Below, one piece after another: positions 1 to 5,030 of a stretch of DNA of 6,291 nt; position 1 is the first letter of the stretch, and every line of letters starts with the position of its first letter. Location: contig VBOF01000271.1 of assembly GCA_005877855.1 (NCBI GenBank), positions 1 through 6,291 on the forward strand, written 5' to 3'. The notes beneath the pieces are model-generated. The model saw nothing but the letters and a program-made list of their open reading frames with translations. It made no database searches and had not been told where the DNA came from. Both the position numbers and the translations under genes were made by a program. This DNA comes from Nitrospirota bacterium (GTDB taxonomy: Bacteria > Nitrospirota > Nitrospiria > Nitrospirales > NS-4).

Positions 1-878
1 GGGCAGAACTCCGATACCTTGCCGGTGACCCGGTCGTCGAACCGGGCCCCGACGGCGATGACGAGGTCCGAAAAGTGGACCGCCATGTTGGAGGCGTAGG
101 AGCCGTGCATCCCCATCATGCCGAGCGACAGCGCGTGCGAGCCGGGGAAGGCGCCCAGGGCCATGAGCGTCATGTCCACGGGGATCTGCGTCAACTCGGC
201 AAACTCCAGCAGCTCCGCCTGCGCGTTGGAGAAGATCGCGCCGCCGCCCACGTAGATGATCGGCTTCCTGGCCTTCTGGATGGCCTCCACGGCCTGCTTG
301 ATCTGCCACTTGTTCCCTTCGTAGGTCGGGTTATAGCCGCGGATGTACACGCGGTCCGGATAGCGGAACTCGCCCTTGTTCATCGCGACGTCCTTCGGGA
401 TGTCCACCAGCACGGGGCCCGGCCGGCCGGTCGCGGCGATGTAGAAGGCCTCCTTGATGATCTGCCCCAGGTCGTTCACGTCCTTGACCAGGAAGTTGTA
501 CTTGGTGCATGGCCGGCTGATGCCGACGTTGTCCGCCTCCTGGAAGGCGTCGTTGCCGATGAGATGGGTGGGGACCTGGCCGGTGAAGACGACGATCGGG
601 ACCGAGTCCATGTAGGCGTCCACCAGCGGAGTGACCACGTTGGTCATGCCCGGCCCGGAGGTGACCAGCGCGACGCCCGGCTTGCCCGTGGCCTTCGCGT
701 AACCCTCCGCCATGTGGCCGGCGCCAGCTTCGTGCCGCGTCAGAATGACCTCGATATCCTTCTGCTGGTGCAGGACATCGAAGATCTTCAACACCACGCC
801 GCCCGGGAGGCCGAAGATGGTCTTGACCCCTTCGCGCTTGAGGCACTCCACAAAGATTTCGGCACCCGTGAGCTTCAT
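1..878 (-). CDS. ilvB: Acetolactate synthase large (catalytic) subunit, N-terminal 292 residues, cut by the window edge
   Basis: ThDP-dependent enzyme that condenses pyruvate with pyruvate or 2-oxobutyrate, the first common step of valine, leucine and isoleucine synthesis in the cytoplasm. The minus strand reads without interruption from ATG at 878-876. The N-terminal ThDP domain (about 1-170) has FGLPGG and RHEAGAGHMAEGYAKATGKPG, with E50 at the position of the catalytic glutamate that activates ThDP. TSGPGMTN and FTGQVPTHLIGNDAFQE follow, then the lyase-type PGPVLVDIPKDV. The middle FAD-binding domain begins around residue 200 and includes GARFDDRVTGK near the break, a motif typical of acetolactate synthase rather than related oxidases. 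The C-terminal ThDP/Mg domain is off the left edge. A purine-rich tract (GGGGAG, 890-895) precedes the start. Unusually, the residue after E50 is Ala, where most family members have Gln. The divergent neighbour is ftcD. Identification as an acetolactate synthase is firm; ilvB versus ilvI/ilvG is by convention only. Confidence 0.95.
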   Translation of the reverse strand, partial: MKLTGAEIFVECLKREGVKTIFGLPGGVVLKIFDVLHQQKDIEVILTRHEAGAGHMAEGYAKATGKPGVALVTSGPGMTNVVTPLVDAYMDSVPIVVFTGQVPTHLIGNDAFQEADNVGISRPCTKYNFLVKDVNDLGQIIKEAFYIAATGRPGPVLVDIPKDVAMNKGEFRYPDRVYIRGYNPTYEGNKWQIKQAVEAIQKARKPIIYVGGGAIFSNAQAELLEFAELTQIPVDMTLMALGAFPGSHALSLGMMGMHGSYASNMAVHFSDLVIAVGARFDDRVTGKVSEFC

Positions 879-925
879 CGCAACTCTCTCTCCCCGGCCT
901 AAAGGTTTTCTACGAATCAACCGCA

Positions 926-951
926 CGGCGGGCCCGATCCGGAACCCGCCG
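926..951 (-). other. GC-rich hairpin in the ilvB 5' leader
   Basis: A perfect 7-bp inverted repeat (CGGCGGG at 926-932, CCCGCCG at 945-951) with a 12-nt loop lies about 50 nt upstream of the ilvB start. It would be in the 5' leader of an ilvB transcript starting near 980. No T-tract follows it on either strand, so it is not a typical intrinsic terminator, and I see no Ile/Leu/Val-rich leader peptide to support attenuation. It may be a chance structure in GC-rich DNA. Confidence 0.3.
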
Positions 952-986
952 ATAATGTCTTGAAATTCAGCGTAGTTGGAACGCAC

Positions 987-1016
987 ACGCTATCACGAAG
1001 GGGCACCAGCCGTCAA
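987..1016 (-). promoter_or_regulatory. Possible ilvB promoter
   Basis: On the minus strand, TTGACG (1016-1011, 5 of 6 to the -35 consensus) is followed after 18 nt by TAGCGT (992-987, 3 of 6 to the -10 consensus). Transcription would start near 980 and give a leader of about 100 nt before ilvB. The -10 match is weak; the call rests on the good -35 box and its placement in a divergent intergenic region. Confidence 0.25.
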
Positions 1017-1027
1017 CTCTGCACCCC

Positions 1028-1057
1028 TTGACAGACCTTCGGTGCACTCGCTACCGT
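1028..1057 (+). promoter_or_regulatory. Possible ftcD promoter
   Basis: TTGACA (1028-1033) matches the -35 consensus exactly. TACCGT (1052-1057) follows after 18 nt but matches only 3 of 6 positions of the -10 box. The predicted start of transcription would be within a few bases of the ATG at 1067. The -10 to ATG gap is 9 nt, the same as for the much better promoter at 4116-4144. The -35 box is the mirror of the minus-strand box at 1011-1016, 11 bp away. Confidence 0.35.
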
Positions 1058-1066
1058 GGGAGGAAC

Positions 1067-2548
1067 ATGGATCGTCTTATCGAGTGTGTCCCCAACATCA
1101 GCGAAGGCCGCAAGCCCGAGACCATTGACGCGCTGGTCCACGCCATTCAGGCCGTCCCCGGCGTCGTCGTGCTGGATCGCCAGAGCGACGCTGACCACAA
1201 TCGCTCGGTCCTGACGTTCATCGGGCCACCCGAGTCCGTCGCCGAGGCCGCGTTTTGCGCGGCCGAAGAGGCTCTCCGCCGGATCGACCTCACCACCCAC
1301 CGCGGCGAGCATCCCCGCGTCGGCGCCACCGACGTGATCCCGTTCGTCCCGATCCGCGGCGTGACCATGGACGACTGCATCCACTTGGCGCGGCTCGTCG
1401 GACACCGCCTGGCGGATGAGTTGCACATTCCAGTCTTCCTTTACGAGCACGCAGCCAAGGCACCGTTCCGCACTCGCATCGAGGACATCCGACGGGGCAG
1501 CCTCGAGGGGCTGAGCGAGCGGATGCGGATGAACCCGGAGTGGACGCCGGACTTCGGGGACGCGAAGCTGCACCGGACGGCCGGCGCCACCATCGTCGGG
1601 GCGCGCCGCCCGCTCATCGCCTACAACGTGAACCTCGCGAGCAGCAACCTGGATATCGCCAAGGCCATCGCCCTCACCGTGCGGGCGTCTAACGGCGGAC
1701 TGCCCTCGGTCAAAGCCGTCGGCATCGCCTTGAAGACGCGCGGCATCGCGCAGGTCTCCATGAACCTGACCAACTATGAAGAGACGCCCGTCCACGTGGC
1801 GTACGAGGCAGTCAAGGCGGAAGCGGCCAAGCACGGCGTGGAGGTCCAGAGCAGCGAGGTGATCGGGCTGATCCCGGAAGCGGCCGTGGCGCAAGTCGCC
1901 GGGCACTACCTCAAGCTCGAAAACTTTTCCATGAGCCAGATCCTCGAAGCGCGCATGGCCCAAGTCATGACGCGGGACCTCTCCACGACGGTCGGTCAGT
2001 TCCTGGAGGCCGTATCGGCCCCCAATGTGGCGCCGGGCGGGGGAAGTGTGGCCGCCCTGACCGGCGCGGCTGCCATGGCCCTGGGCGTGATGGTCGCCGG
2101 GCGCCTGCTCGAAAAGGAAACGCAGCCCCAGAAGGTCGCCACGCTCCGCGCGAAGCGCGACCTCCTGATTCAGCTTCGCGATAGGCTCCAGGCGGCGATC
2201 CGCGAAGACGCCGCCGCTTACAACGCCGTGCTCCAGAGCTCCAAGCGCCCCATGCTTGACCCGGAGCGAGGCGCGGCCATCCAACAGTCCCTCAATGTTG
2301 CGATCGCGGTCCCCCTCGCAATCATGGAGCTGGCCGTGACCGGCCGGGACGTCCTGCGCGAGCTGATCCCCCTCGTCTCGCTGCCCCTGGCCGCCGACCT
2401 CAAAGCCGGCATCTTCACCGCGCGTGCAGCCGGCGAAGGCGCGCTCACCTGCATCAAGGCCAACCTGGACTCGCTGAAGGACGATCCCCGCGTGCCGGAG
2501 CTGCTGAAACAGCTCGCTCCGTATGAAGAGCGGCTCCGCCGGGACTGA
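1067..2548 (+). CDS. ftcD: Bifunctional glutamate formimidoyltransferase / formimidoyltetrahydrofolate cyclodeaminase
   Basis: Transfers the formimino group of N-formimino-L-glutamate to tetrahydrofolate, then deaminates it to 5,10-methenyl-THF, linking histidine breakdown to the one-carbon pool. The 493-residue protein has the fused order known from animal FTCD. The formiminotransferase N-subdomain (about 1-178) opens with ECVPNISEGR and carries HRGEHPRVGATD. H82 falls at the same number as the catalytic His of mammalian FTCD, supporting the ATG at 1067 over an in-frame TTG at 1028. The C-subdomain (about 179-295) includes YNVNLASSNLDIAK and VKAVGIALKTRGIAQVSMNL. The helical cyclodeaminase domain (about 305-493) has FLEAVSAPNVAPGGGSVAA (312-330) and EDAAAYN, where D381 is a candidate catalytic acid. 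GGGAGGA (1058-1064) precedes the ATG by only 2 nt. No hutH, hutU or hutI is in the window, so it may act apart from a hut operon. The length is close to full for a fused enzyme. Confidence 0.95.
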   Translation: MDRLIECVPNISEGRKPETIDALVHAIQAVPGVVVLDRQSDADHNRSVLTFIGPPESVAEAAFCAAEEALRRIDLTTHRGEHPRVGATDVIPFVPIRGVTMDDCIHLARLVGHRLADELHIPVFLYEHAAKAPFRTRIEDIRRGSLEGLSERMRMNPEWTPDFGDAKLHRTAGATIVGARRPLIAYNVNLASSNLDIAKAIALTVRASNGGLPSVKAVGIALKTRGIAQVSMNLTNYEETPVHVAYEAVKAEAAKHGVEVQSSEVIGLIPEAAVAQVAGHYLKLENFSMSQILEARMAQVMTRDLSTTVGQFLEAVSAPNVAPGGGSVAALTGAAAMALGVMVAGRLLEKETQPQKVATLRAKRDLLIQLRDRLQAAIREDAAAYNAVLQSSKRPMLDPERGAAIQQSLNVAIAVPLAIMELAVTGRDVLRELIPLVSLPLAADLKAGIFTARAAGEGALTCIKANLDSLKDDPRVPELLKQLAPYEERLRRD

Positions 2549-2581
2549 GTTCTCTCCCTGACGCCTTGCAGGTTTGAAAAA

Positions 2582-3022
2582 GTGATCTCCGGCGGACAGA
2601 CGGGCGTGGACCGCTCCGCGCTGGACGTCGCCCTGGAGTTGGGCGTGCCGGTCGGCGGGTGGTGCCCCAAGGGACGCAAGGCTGAAGACGGATCGGTCGC
2701 CTCTCGCTATCCGTTGACGGAAACGCCCTCTGAGCAATACTGGCAACGGACCGAACGGAACGTCCGCGACTCGGACGGCACGCTGGTCTTGACACGCGGC
2801 GCTCCAGCGGAGGGGACGGCCTACACGATTGAAGCAGCCCGGAAGCTGGGCAAGCCGTGCCTGGTGCTGGACCTGAGCAAAGGGCCTAGCGACTCAGACG
2901 TGCAAGCGTGGGCGGATGAGCACAAGGTGCGGGTGCTAAACGTGGCCGGCCCGCGCGAGTCCAAGTGCCCCGGCATCTACGCGCAGGCTGCGCAATTTCT
3001 CAGAACAATCTTCTCTCGCTAA
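2582..3022 (+). CDS. Putative molybdenum carrier protein (SLOG / YpsA-like Rossmann fold)
   Basis: A 146-residue protein of the family usually named 'putative molybdenum carrier', in the same broad SLOG/lysine-decarboxylase-like Rossmann superfamily as YpsA. Seen in the sequence: the nucleotide-binding loop SGGQTGVDRSALD near the N-terminus, GGWCPKGRKAEDG at about 25-37, YPLTETPS, a NVRDSDGTLVL strand-helix, and a late NVAGPRESKCPGIY. The molybdenum link is an annotation tradition from a related carrier protein. A nucleotide-sugar or ADP-ribose ligand is equally possible for a SLOG protein, so the true substrate is unknown. The GTG at 2582 is the only usual start in frame after the ftcD stop, with a weak AGG (2570-2572) 9 nt upstream. 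Family members usually carry a few residues before ISGGQTG, so a CTG at 2558 is a less likely alternative. The 33-bp gap to ftcD in the same frame suggests co-transcription. Repeat copy A begins 2 bp after its stop. Confidence 0.85.
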   Translation: MISGGQTGVDRSALDVALELGVPVGGWCPKGRKAEDGSVASRYPLTETPSEQYWQRTERNVRDSDGTLVLTRGAPAEGTAYTIEAARKLGKPCLVLDLSKGPSDSDVQAWADEHKVRVLNVAGPRESKCPGIYAQAAQFLRTIFSR

Positions 3023-3024
3023 GG

Positions 3025-3228
3025 CTAGCGGGTCCTGTCGCCGAATTACCGAGGCACCCGTTGCTCCTCAGTTGCAACGGGTCAATCGCTCGCGCTCAGC
3101 CGACCGGCCAGCGCATCTTGGGTGCTCCGCGAAGCGAAGCAAGTCGCACCTACGACGCGGCTGGCCGGCCGTCAATCAAGCAAGTCGCGCTGCGTTCCGC
3201 CAGGGTCCCATTCGGCGCCACCCGCTAG
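3025..3228 (+). repeat. Structured ~204-bp dispersed repeat, copy A
   Basis: Positions 3027-3227 align without gaps to 5031-5231 with 10 mismatches in 201 (about 95%). The ends are inverted repeats: 3025-3033 (CTAGCGGGT) pairs with 3220-3228, then, past a 5/2-nt bulge, 3039-3046 (CGCCGAAT) pairs with 3210-3217. Inside are two arms: arm 1, ACCCGTTGC 3056-3064 with GCAACGGGT 3074-3082 (9-nt loop), and arm 2, CCGGCCAGC 3104-3112 with GCTGGCCGG 3160-3168, which holds a nested GGTGC/GCACC. The whole can be drawn as a three-way junction. It fills the gap between the convergent molybdenum-carrier and zinc-ribbon genes. It encodes no transposase and its reading frames are not conserved between copies. 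It looks like a REP/MITE-type non-autonomous element. It has no T-tract, so an intrinsic terminator role is uncertain. Confidence 0.9.
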
Positions 3229-3244
3229 CTCTTCGCCGCTAGCT
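3223..3244 (+). repeat. Short direct repeat at the right end of copy A
   Basis: CGCTAGCT occurs at 3223-3230 and again at 3237-3244, 6 bp apart. The first overlaps the right terminal inverted repeat of copy A. The second contains the TAG stop of the minus-strand zinc-ribbon gene (3241-3239). Copy B lacks this duplication. It may be a scar of the element's end or a slippage event. Confidence 0.5.
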
Positions 3245-3604
3245 TTCCATCATTTCGAGGCGGGCGTCGAATTCGTGGCTGCATTGCGTACAGCGCACGC
3301 AGTCGCGCTCGACCGTGGCTTCATCAACGGGAACGGCCATCCCGCCGCAGTCCGGACAGCGCCGCAACTGCGCGGCCTCAACATCCAGCGTCTCAAACTT
3401 CGAACCGCGGAGACAGTACACGTGCTTTCCGTCAAGCTGCCAGGGCTTCCCGGCGTTGTCGACGACGGGCAAGGTGATGTAATGGTGCGCGGCGTAGTCC
3501 TCCAGTTCCTTCCTGGTTGTGAGTCCGCCCTGGATCAGCTTGCCGGTCTTCGCATCATACAGAGCGTCCCCCTTCACCATAACTTTGGTCGGTCCAAACT
3601 TCAT
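3239..3604 (-). CDS. Uncharacterised 121-aa protein with C-terminal zinc ribbon
   Basis: I do not recognise this gene. The N-terminal half (1-75) is mixed and soluble: KFGPTKVMVKGDALYDAKTG, a short LTTRKELEDYAAHHYITLPV stretch and GKHVYCLRGSKFETLDVE. The C-terminus (83-108) is a cysteine cluster with CPDCGG (C83, C86), then C102, C105 and C108 in DCVRCTQCSHEFDAR, the spacing of a four-Cys zinc ribbon with one spare Cys. There is no signal peptide or membrane segment, so it is probably cytoplasmic; nucleic-acid or protein binding would be usual for such a ribbon. The start is well supported: AGGAGG (3611-3616 on the minus strand) lies 6 nt before ATG 3604. It converges on the molybdenum-carrier gene across repeat copy A, and its stop lies just outside the repeat. 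It is separated from the upstream lipoprotein gene by 238 bp containing hairpins, so it probably has its own promoter. Confidence 0.8.
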   Translation of the reverse strand: MKFGPTKVMVKGDALYDAKTGKLIQGGLTTRKELEDYAAHHYITLPVVDNAGKPWQLDGKHVYCLRGSKFETLDVEAAQLRRCPDCGGMAVPVDEATVERDCVRCTQCSHEFDARLEMMES

Positions 3605-3670
3605 GGCGCACCTCCTAGACCCGGATTATCCATGAATACCTACTGTGACGACCGATCCTCTCGAGGGGTT

Positions 3671-3698
3671 GCCCATTGCTCTTCAGGTTGCAATGGGC
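3671..3698 (+). repeat. Diverged hairpin related to repeat arm 1 (hairpin C)
   Basis: GCCCATTGC (3671-3679) pairs perfectly with GCAATGGGC (3690-3698) around a 10-nt loop (TCTTCAGGTT). It matches arm 1 of copies A and B in loop and stem, except that the outer A-T pair is G-C and the fifth G-C pair is A-T. Both changes are compensated, so the stem stays 9 bp. It has the same orientation as arm 1 of A and B. A second ATGGGC and TTTTC follow (to 3710), which could give a weak plus-strand terminator. Confidence 0.75.
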
Positions 3699-3727
3699 CA
3701 TGGGCTTTTCTACTCAACGTACCGATG

Positions 3728-3755
3728 ACCCGTTGCAACTGGGGGAGCAACGGGT
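3728..3755 (-). repeat. Inverted single copy of repeat arm 1 (hairpin D)
   Basis: ACCCGTTGC (3728-3736) pairs with GCAACGGGT (3747-3755), stem sequences identical to arm 1 of copies A and B, with a 10-nt loop. Read on the minus strand, the loop TCCCCCAGTT corresponds to TCCTCAGTT of copy A with one added base and one substitution, so this copy is in reverse orientation. The match extends a few bases outward (GTGCCCCG versus the complement of the A/B flank) and then stops, so arm 1 is present without arm 2 or the terminal stem. Confidence 0.75.
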
Positions 3756-3842
3756 GCCCCGTACGCCTGCGTCGTCCTCACTTGCGAGAAGCCCCGGCGG
3801 ACTTCGGTCTCAAACGACTCGCGATTTTTTCCGGGATAGACG

Positions 3843-4031
3843 TTAGTTGGGTTTGGCTTTCTCCGGGTCATTGACCGTCTTGTCCACCAGCTCATCCATC
3901 TCGGCAAGGCCTCGCTCGAGCGCAGCCTCCCGGTAACTGCTGGCCGACCCGTACCCATGGTGCCGAGCGCACCCGCCCACCACCAGTGTCGTCGCAACCA
4001 AAGCCGGTATCAACATCTTGGCAGCCTTCAT
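3843..4031 (-). CDS. Small lipoprotein (62 aa)
   Basis: A short secreted lipoprotein that I cannot assign to a named family. The N-terminus has Lys residues (MKAAK), a hydrophobic stretch (LIPALVATTLV) and the lipobox V18-G19-G20-C21, so signal peptidase II would cleave before C21 and the Cys would be lipidated. The 42-residue mature part starts CARHHGYGS and continues as a charged amphipathic helix (REAALERGLAEMDELVDKTV) ending in DPEKAKPN. Ala at +2 gives no inner-membrane retention signal, so outer-membrane placement is likely if the host is diderm. The start is firm: GGGAGG (minus strand, 4041-4046) lies 9 nt before ATG 4031. It is divergent from the lyase gene with a 122-bp shared upstream region. 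The helix could be a dimerisation or envelope-binding segment, but nothing in the sequence fixes a role. Confidence 0.8.
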   Translation of the reverse strand: MKAAKMLIPALVATTLVVGGCARHHGYGSASSYREAALERGLAEMDELVDKTVNDPEKAKPN

Positions 4032-4066
4032 CTTCTACAACCTCCCTACAGGGCGTGAGGACAAGA

Positions 4067-4095
4067 AGCATAATCGTTCCAACGCGCGAGCGCAA
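4067..4095 (-). promoter_or_regulatory. Possible lipoprotein-gene promoter
   Basis: On the minus strand, TTGCGC (4095-4090, 3 of 6) and TATGCT (4072-4067, 4 of 6) are 17 nt apart. This predicts a start near 4060 and a leader of about 30 nt that includes the GGGAGG ribosome binding site. Both boxes are imperfect; spacing and placement are the main support. Confidence 0.25.
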
Positions 4096-4115
4096 TAGTC
4101 ATTGAAGCAAACCAA

Positions 4116-4144
4116 TTGACCAATGGGACTCTTGTCTCTACAAT
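4116..4144 (+). promoter_or_regulatory. Sigma70-type promoter of the lyase gene, likely giving a leaderless mRNA
   Basis: TTGACC (4116-4121, 5 of 6) and TACAAT (4139-4144, 5 of 6) are separated by the ideal 17 nt. Only 9 nt lie between the -10 box and the ATG at 4154, so transcription should begin within about 0-4 nt of the start codon. There is no Shine-Dalgarno sequence in that gap (GCCGCGCC precedes the ATG), which agrees with leaderless translation. Confidence 0.65.
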
Positions 4145-4153
4145 GGCCGCGCC

Positions 4154-5029
4154 ATGCCGCCTAAGACTCGTATCCACGCCCTCCTGGACAAGGAACGCAC
4201 CCTCATCTTTCCGGGCGTGTACGACGCGCTGGGTGCGAAGCTCGTGGAGCGCGCCGGCTTTCCCTTGACCTTCATCTCCGGCTACAGCGTGGCGGCCACG
4301 CAACTTGGCTTGCCGGACTTCGGCTACCTGACCCAGACCGAGATGGTGGCGACCGCGAAGCGGGTCTGCGGGTCGGTCAAGATCCCGGTCATCATTGACG
4401 CCGACACCGGCTACGGCAACGCGCTGAACGTCATCCGCACCGTGAACGAGCTGATCGACGCCGGCGCCGCCGGCATGTTCCTGGAGGATCAGGTCTGGCC
4501 CAAGCGCTGCGGCCACATGAAGGGCAAGCGGGTCATCCCGGTCGAGGAGCACGTGCAGAAGATCCGGGCCGCTGTGGACACGCGCCGGGGCCGCGACTTC
4601 TTCATCGTGGCGCGCACGGACGCCCGCCAGGTCAACGGCCTGGAGGACGCGATCAAGCGGTGCCTGAAGTACAAGGAGGCCGGCGCCGACGCGCTCTTTA
4701 TCGAGGCGCCCCGGAGCGGGGAGGAGCTGAAGACGATCGCCAAGGAGCTGTCCCCGCCGCTTGTCGCCAACATGCTGGAGGGCGGCGTGACGCCGCTGCT
4801 CACCAAGGACGAGCTGGAGAAGCTCGGCCTCCAGCTCATCGTCTGCCCGCTGACCGCGCTCTATGCCTCGGCCAAGGCCATGCAGGATCTGTTCAACCTG
4901 ATCAAGACCAAGGGCACCACCCGCGACGCGCTGGACCGCTTACTTCCCTTCCAGCAGTTCCACGACCTCATCGGGCTCGACGCCCACTACGATCTCGACG
5001 AGAAATACCGCACTAAGGACGGGGATTAA
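4154..5029 (+). CDS. Isocitrate lyase/PEP mutase family C-C lyase, petal-death-protein / 2-alkylmalate lyase type
   Basis: A 291-residue TIM-barrel enzyme of the isocitrate lyase/PEP mutase superfamily, cytoplasmic and Mg-dependent. The barrel shows FPGVYDALGAKLVERAG (19-35), FISGYSVAA (substrate pocket), DADTGYGN with metal-associated D82 and D84, LEDQVWPKRCGHMKGK with the catalytic loop K117-R118-C119-G120-H121, and VARTDAR. The lyase-type KRCGH loop with its catalytic Cys argues against a phosphonomutase, although databases often call such proteins carboxyphosphonoenolpyruvate mutase. SGYSVAA, LPDFGYLTQTEM, EDQVWPK-CGHM and VIPVEEH resemble the plant petal death protein, known to cleave 2-alkylmalates and hydrolyse oxaloacetate, more than PrpB (which has SGGG-type and EDQVGAKRCGHR motifs). 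The true substrate (2-methylisocitrate, dimethylmalate, oxaloacetate) is not settled. It stands alone, with its own promoter and repeat copy B starting 1 bp after its stop. The ATG at 4154 has no Shine-Dalgarno. An ATG at 4143 is out of frame. Confidence 0.9.
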   Translation: MPPKTRIHALLDKERTLIFPGVYDALGAKLVERAGFPLTFISGYSVAATQLGLPDFGYLTQTEMVATAKRVCGSVKIPVIIDADTGYGNALNVIRTVNELIDAGAAGMFLEDQVWPKRCGHMKGKRVIPVEEHVQKIRAAVDTRRGRDFFIVARTDARQVNGLEDAIKRCLKYKEAGADALFIEAPRSGEELKTIAKELSPPLVANMLEGGVTPLLTKDELEKLGLQLIVCPLTALYASAKAMQDLFNLIKTKGTTRDALDRLLPFQQFHDLIGLDAHYDLDEKYRTKDGD

Positions 5030-5030
5030 G

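Larger units (their letters stand above)
3605..3842. other. Hairpin-rich intergenic region between the zinc-ribbon and lipoprotein genes
   Basis: The 238 bp between two minus-strand genes hold no credible gene. Open frames across it are poor in recognisable protein features, and one is a continuation of a shadow frame of the lipoprotein gene. It contains two hairpins related to arm 1 of the flanking repeats (3671-3698 and 3728-3755, in opposite orientations), a small CCTC/GAGG palindrome around the XhoI-like CTCGAG near 3656-3665, and a T-run at 3825-3830. On the minus strand, GATAAT upstream of the zinc-ribbon start resembles a -10 box, but I see no good -35 partner. Confidence 0.6.

Noticed and set aside
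75..902. 275-aa plus-strand open frame opposite ilvB
   Set aside because: It is antisense to a continuous, motif-complete acetolactate synthase and its composition (DHVGG, RDVH repeats) is that of a GC shadow frame.
1028..1066. Extended ftcD start at TTG 1028
   Set aside because: The extra 13 residues are not family-like, the TTG is part of a -35-like TTGACA, and the ATG at 1067 puts the catalytic His at 82 as in mammalian FTCD.
1013..2746. 577-aa open frame on the minus strand opposite ftcD and the molybdenum-carrier gene
   Set aside because: It spans two well-identified plus-strand genes, has no recognisable motif and is rich in Arg/Gly/Asp/His as expected for an antisense frame in high-GC DNA.
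3025..3228. Copy A as a classical intrinsic terminator, tRNA-like gene or IS element
   Set aside because: There is no T-tract after any stem, no tRNA T-loop or anticodon features, and no transposase frame. The three-way drawing is only a structural resemblance.
3661..3760. CRISPR-like pair of repeats
   Set aside because: Hairpins C and D are only two units, in opposite orientation and diverged, with no regular spacers or cas genes.
3122..3874. 250-aa plus-strand frame starting in copy A, and the similar frame 5126-5407 in copy B
   Set aside because: The shared N-terminal residues come only from the DNA repeat. Differences between copies change amino acids freely, and the frames then run antisense through real genes.
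3710..3997. 95-aa minus-strand frame overlapping the lipoprotein gene
   Set aside because: It uses another frame of the lipoprotein gene, which has a lipobox and a strong ribosome binding site, and then runs on into hairpin D.
4046..4552. 168-aa minus-strand frame across the lyase promoter and its N-terminal half
   Set aside because: It is antisense to the lyase gene and lacks recognisable protein features.
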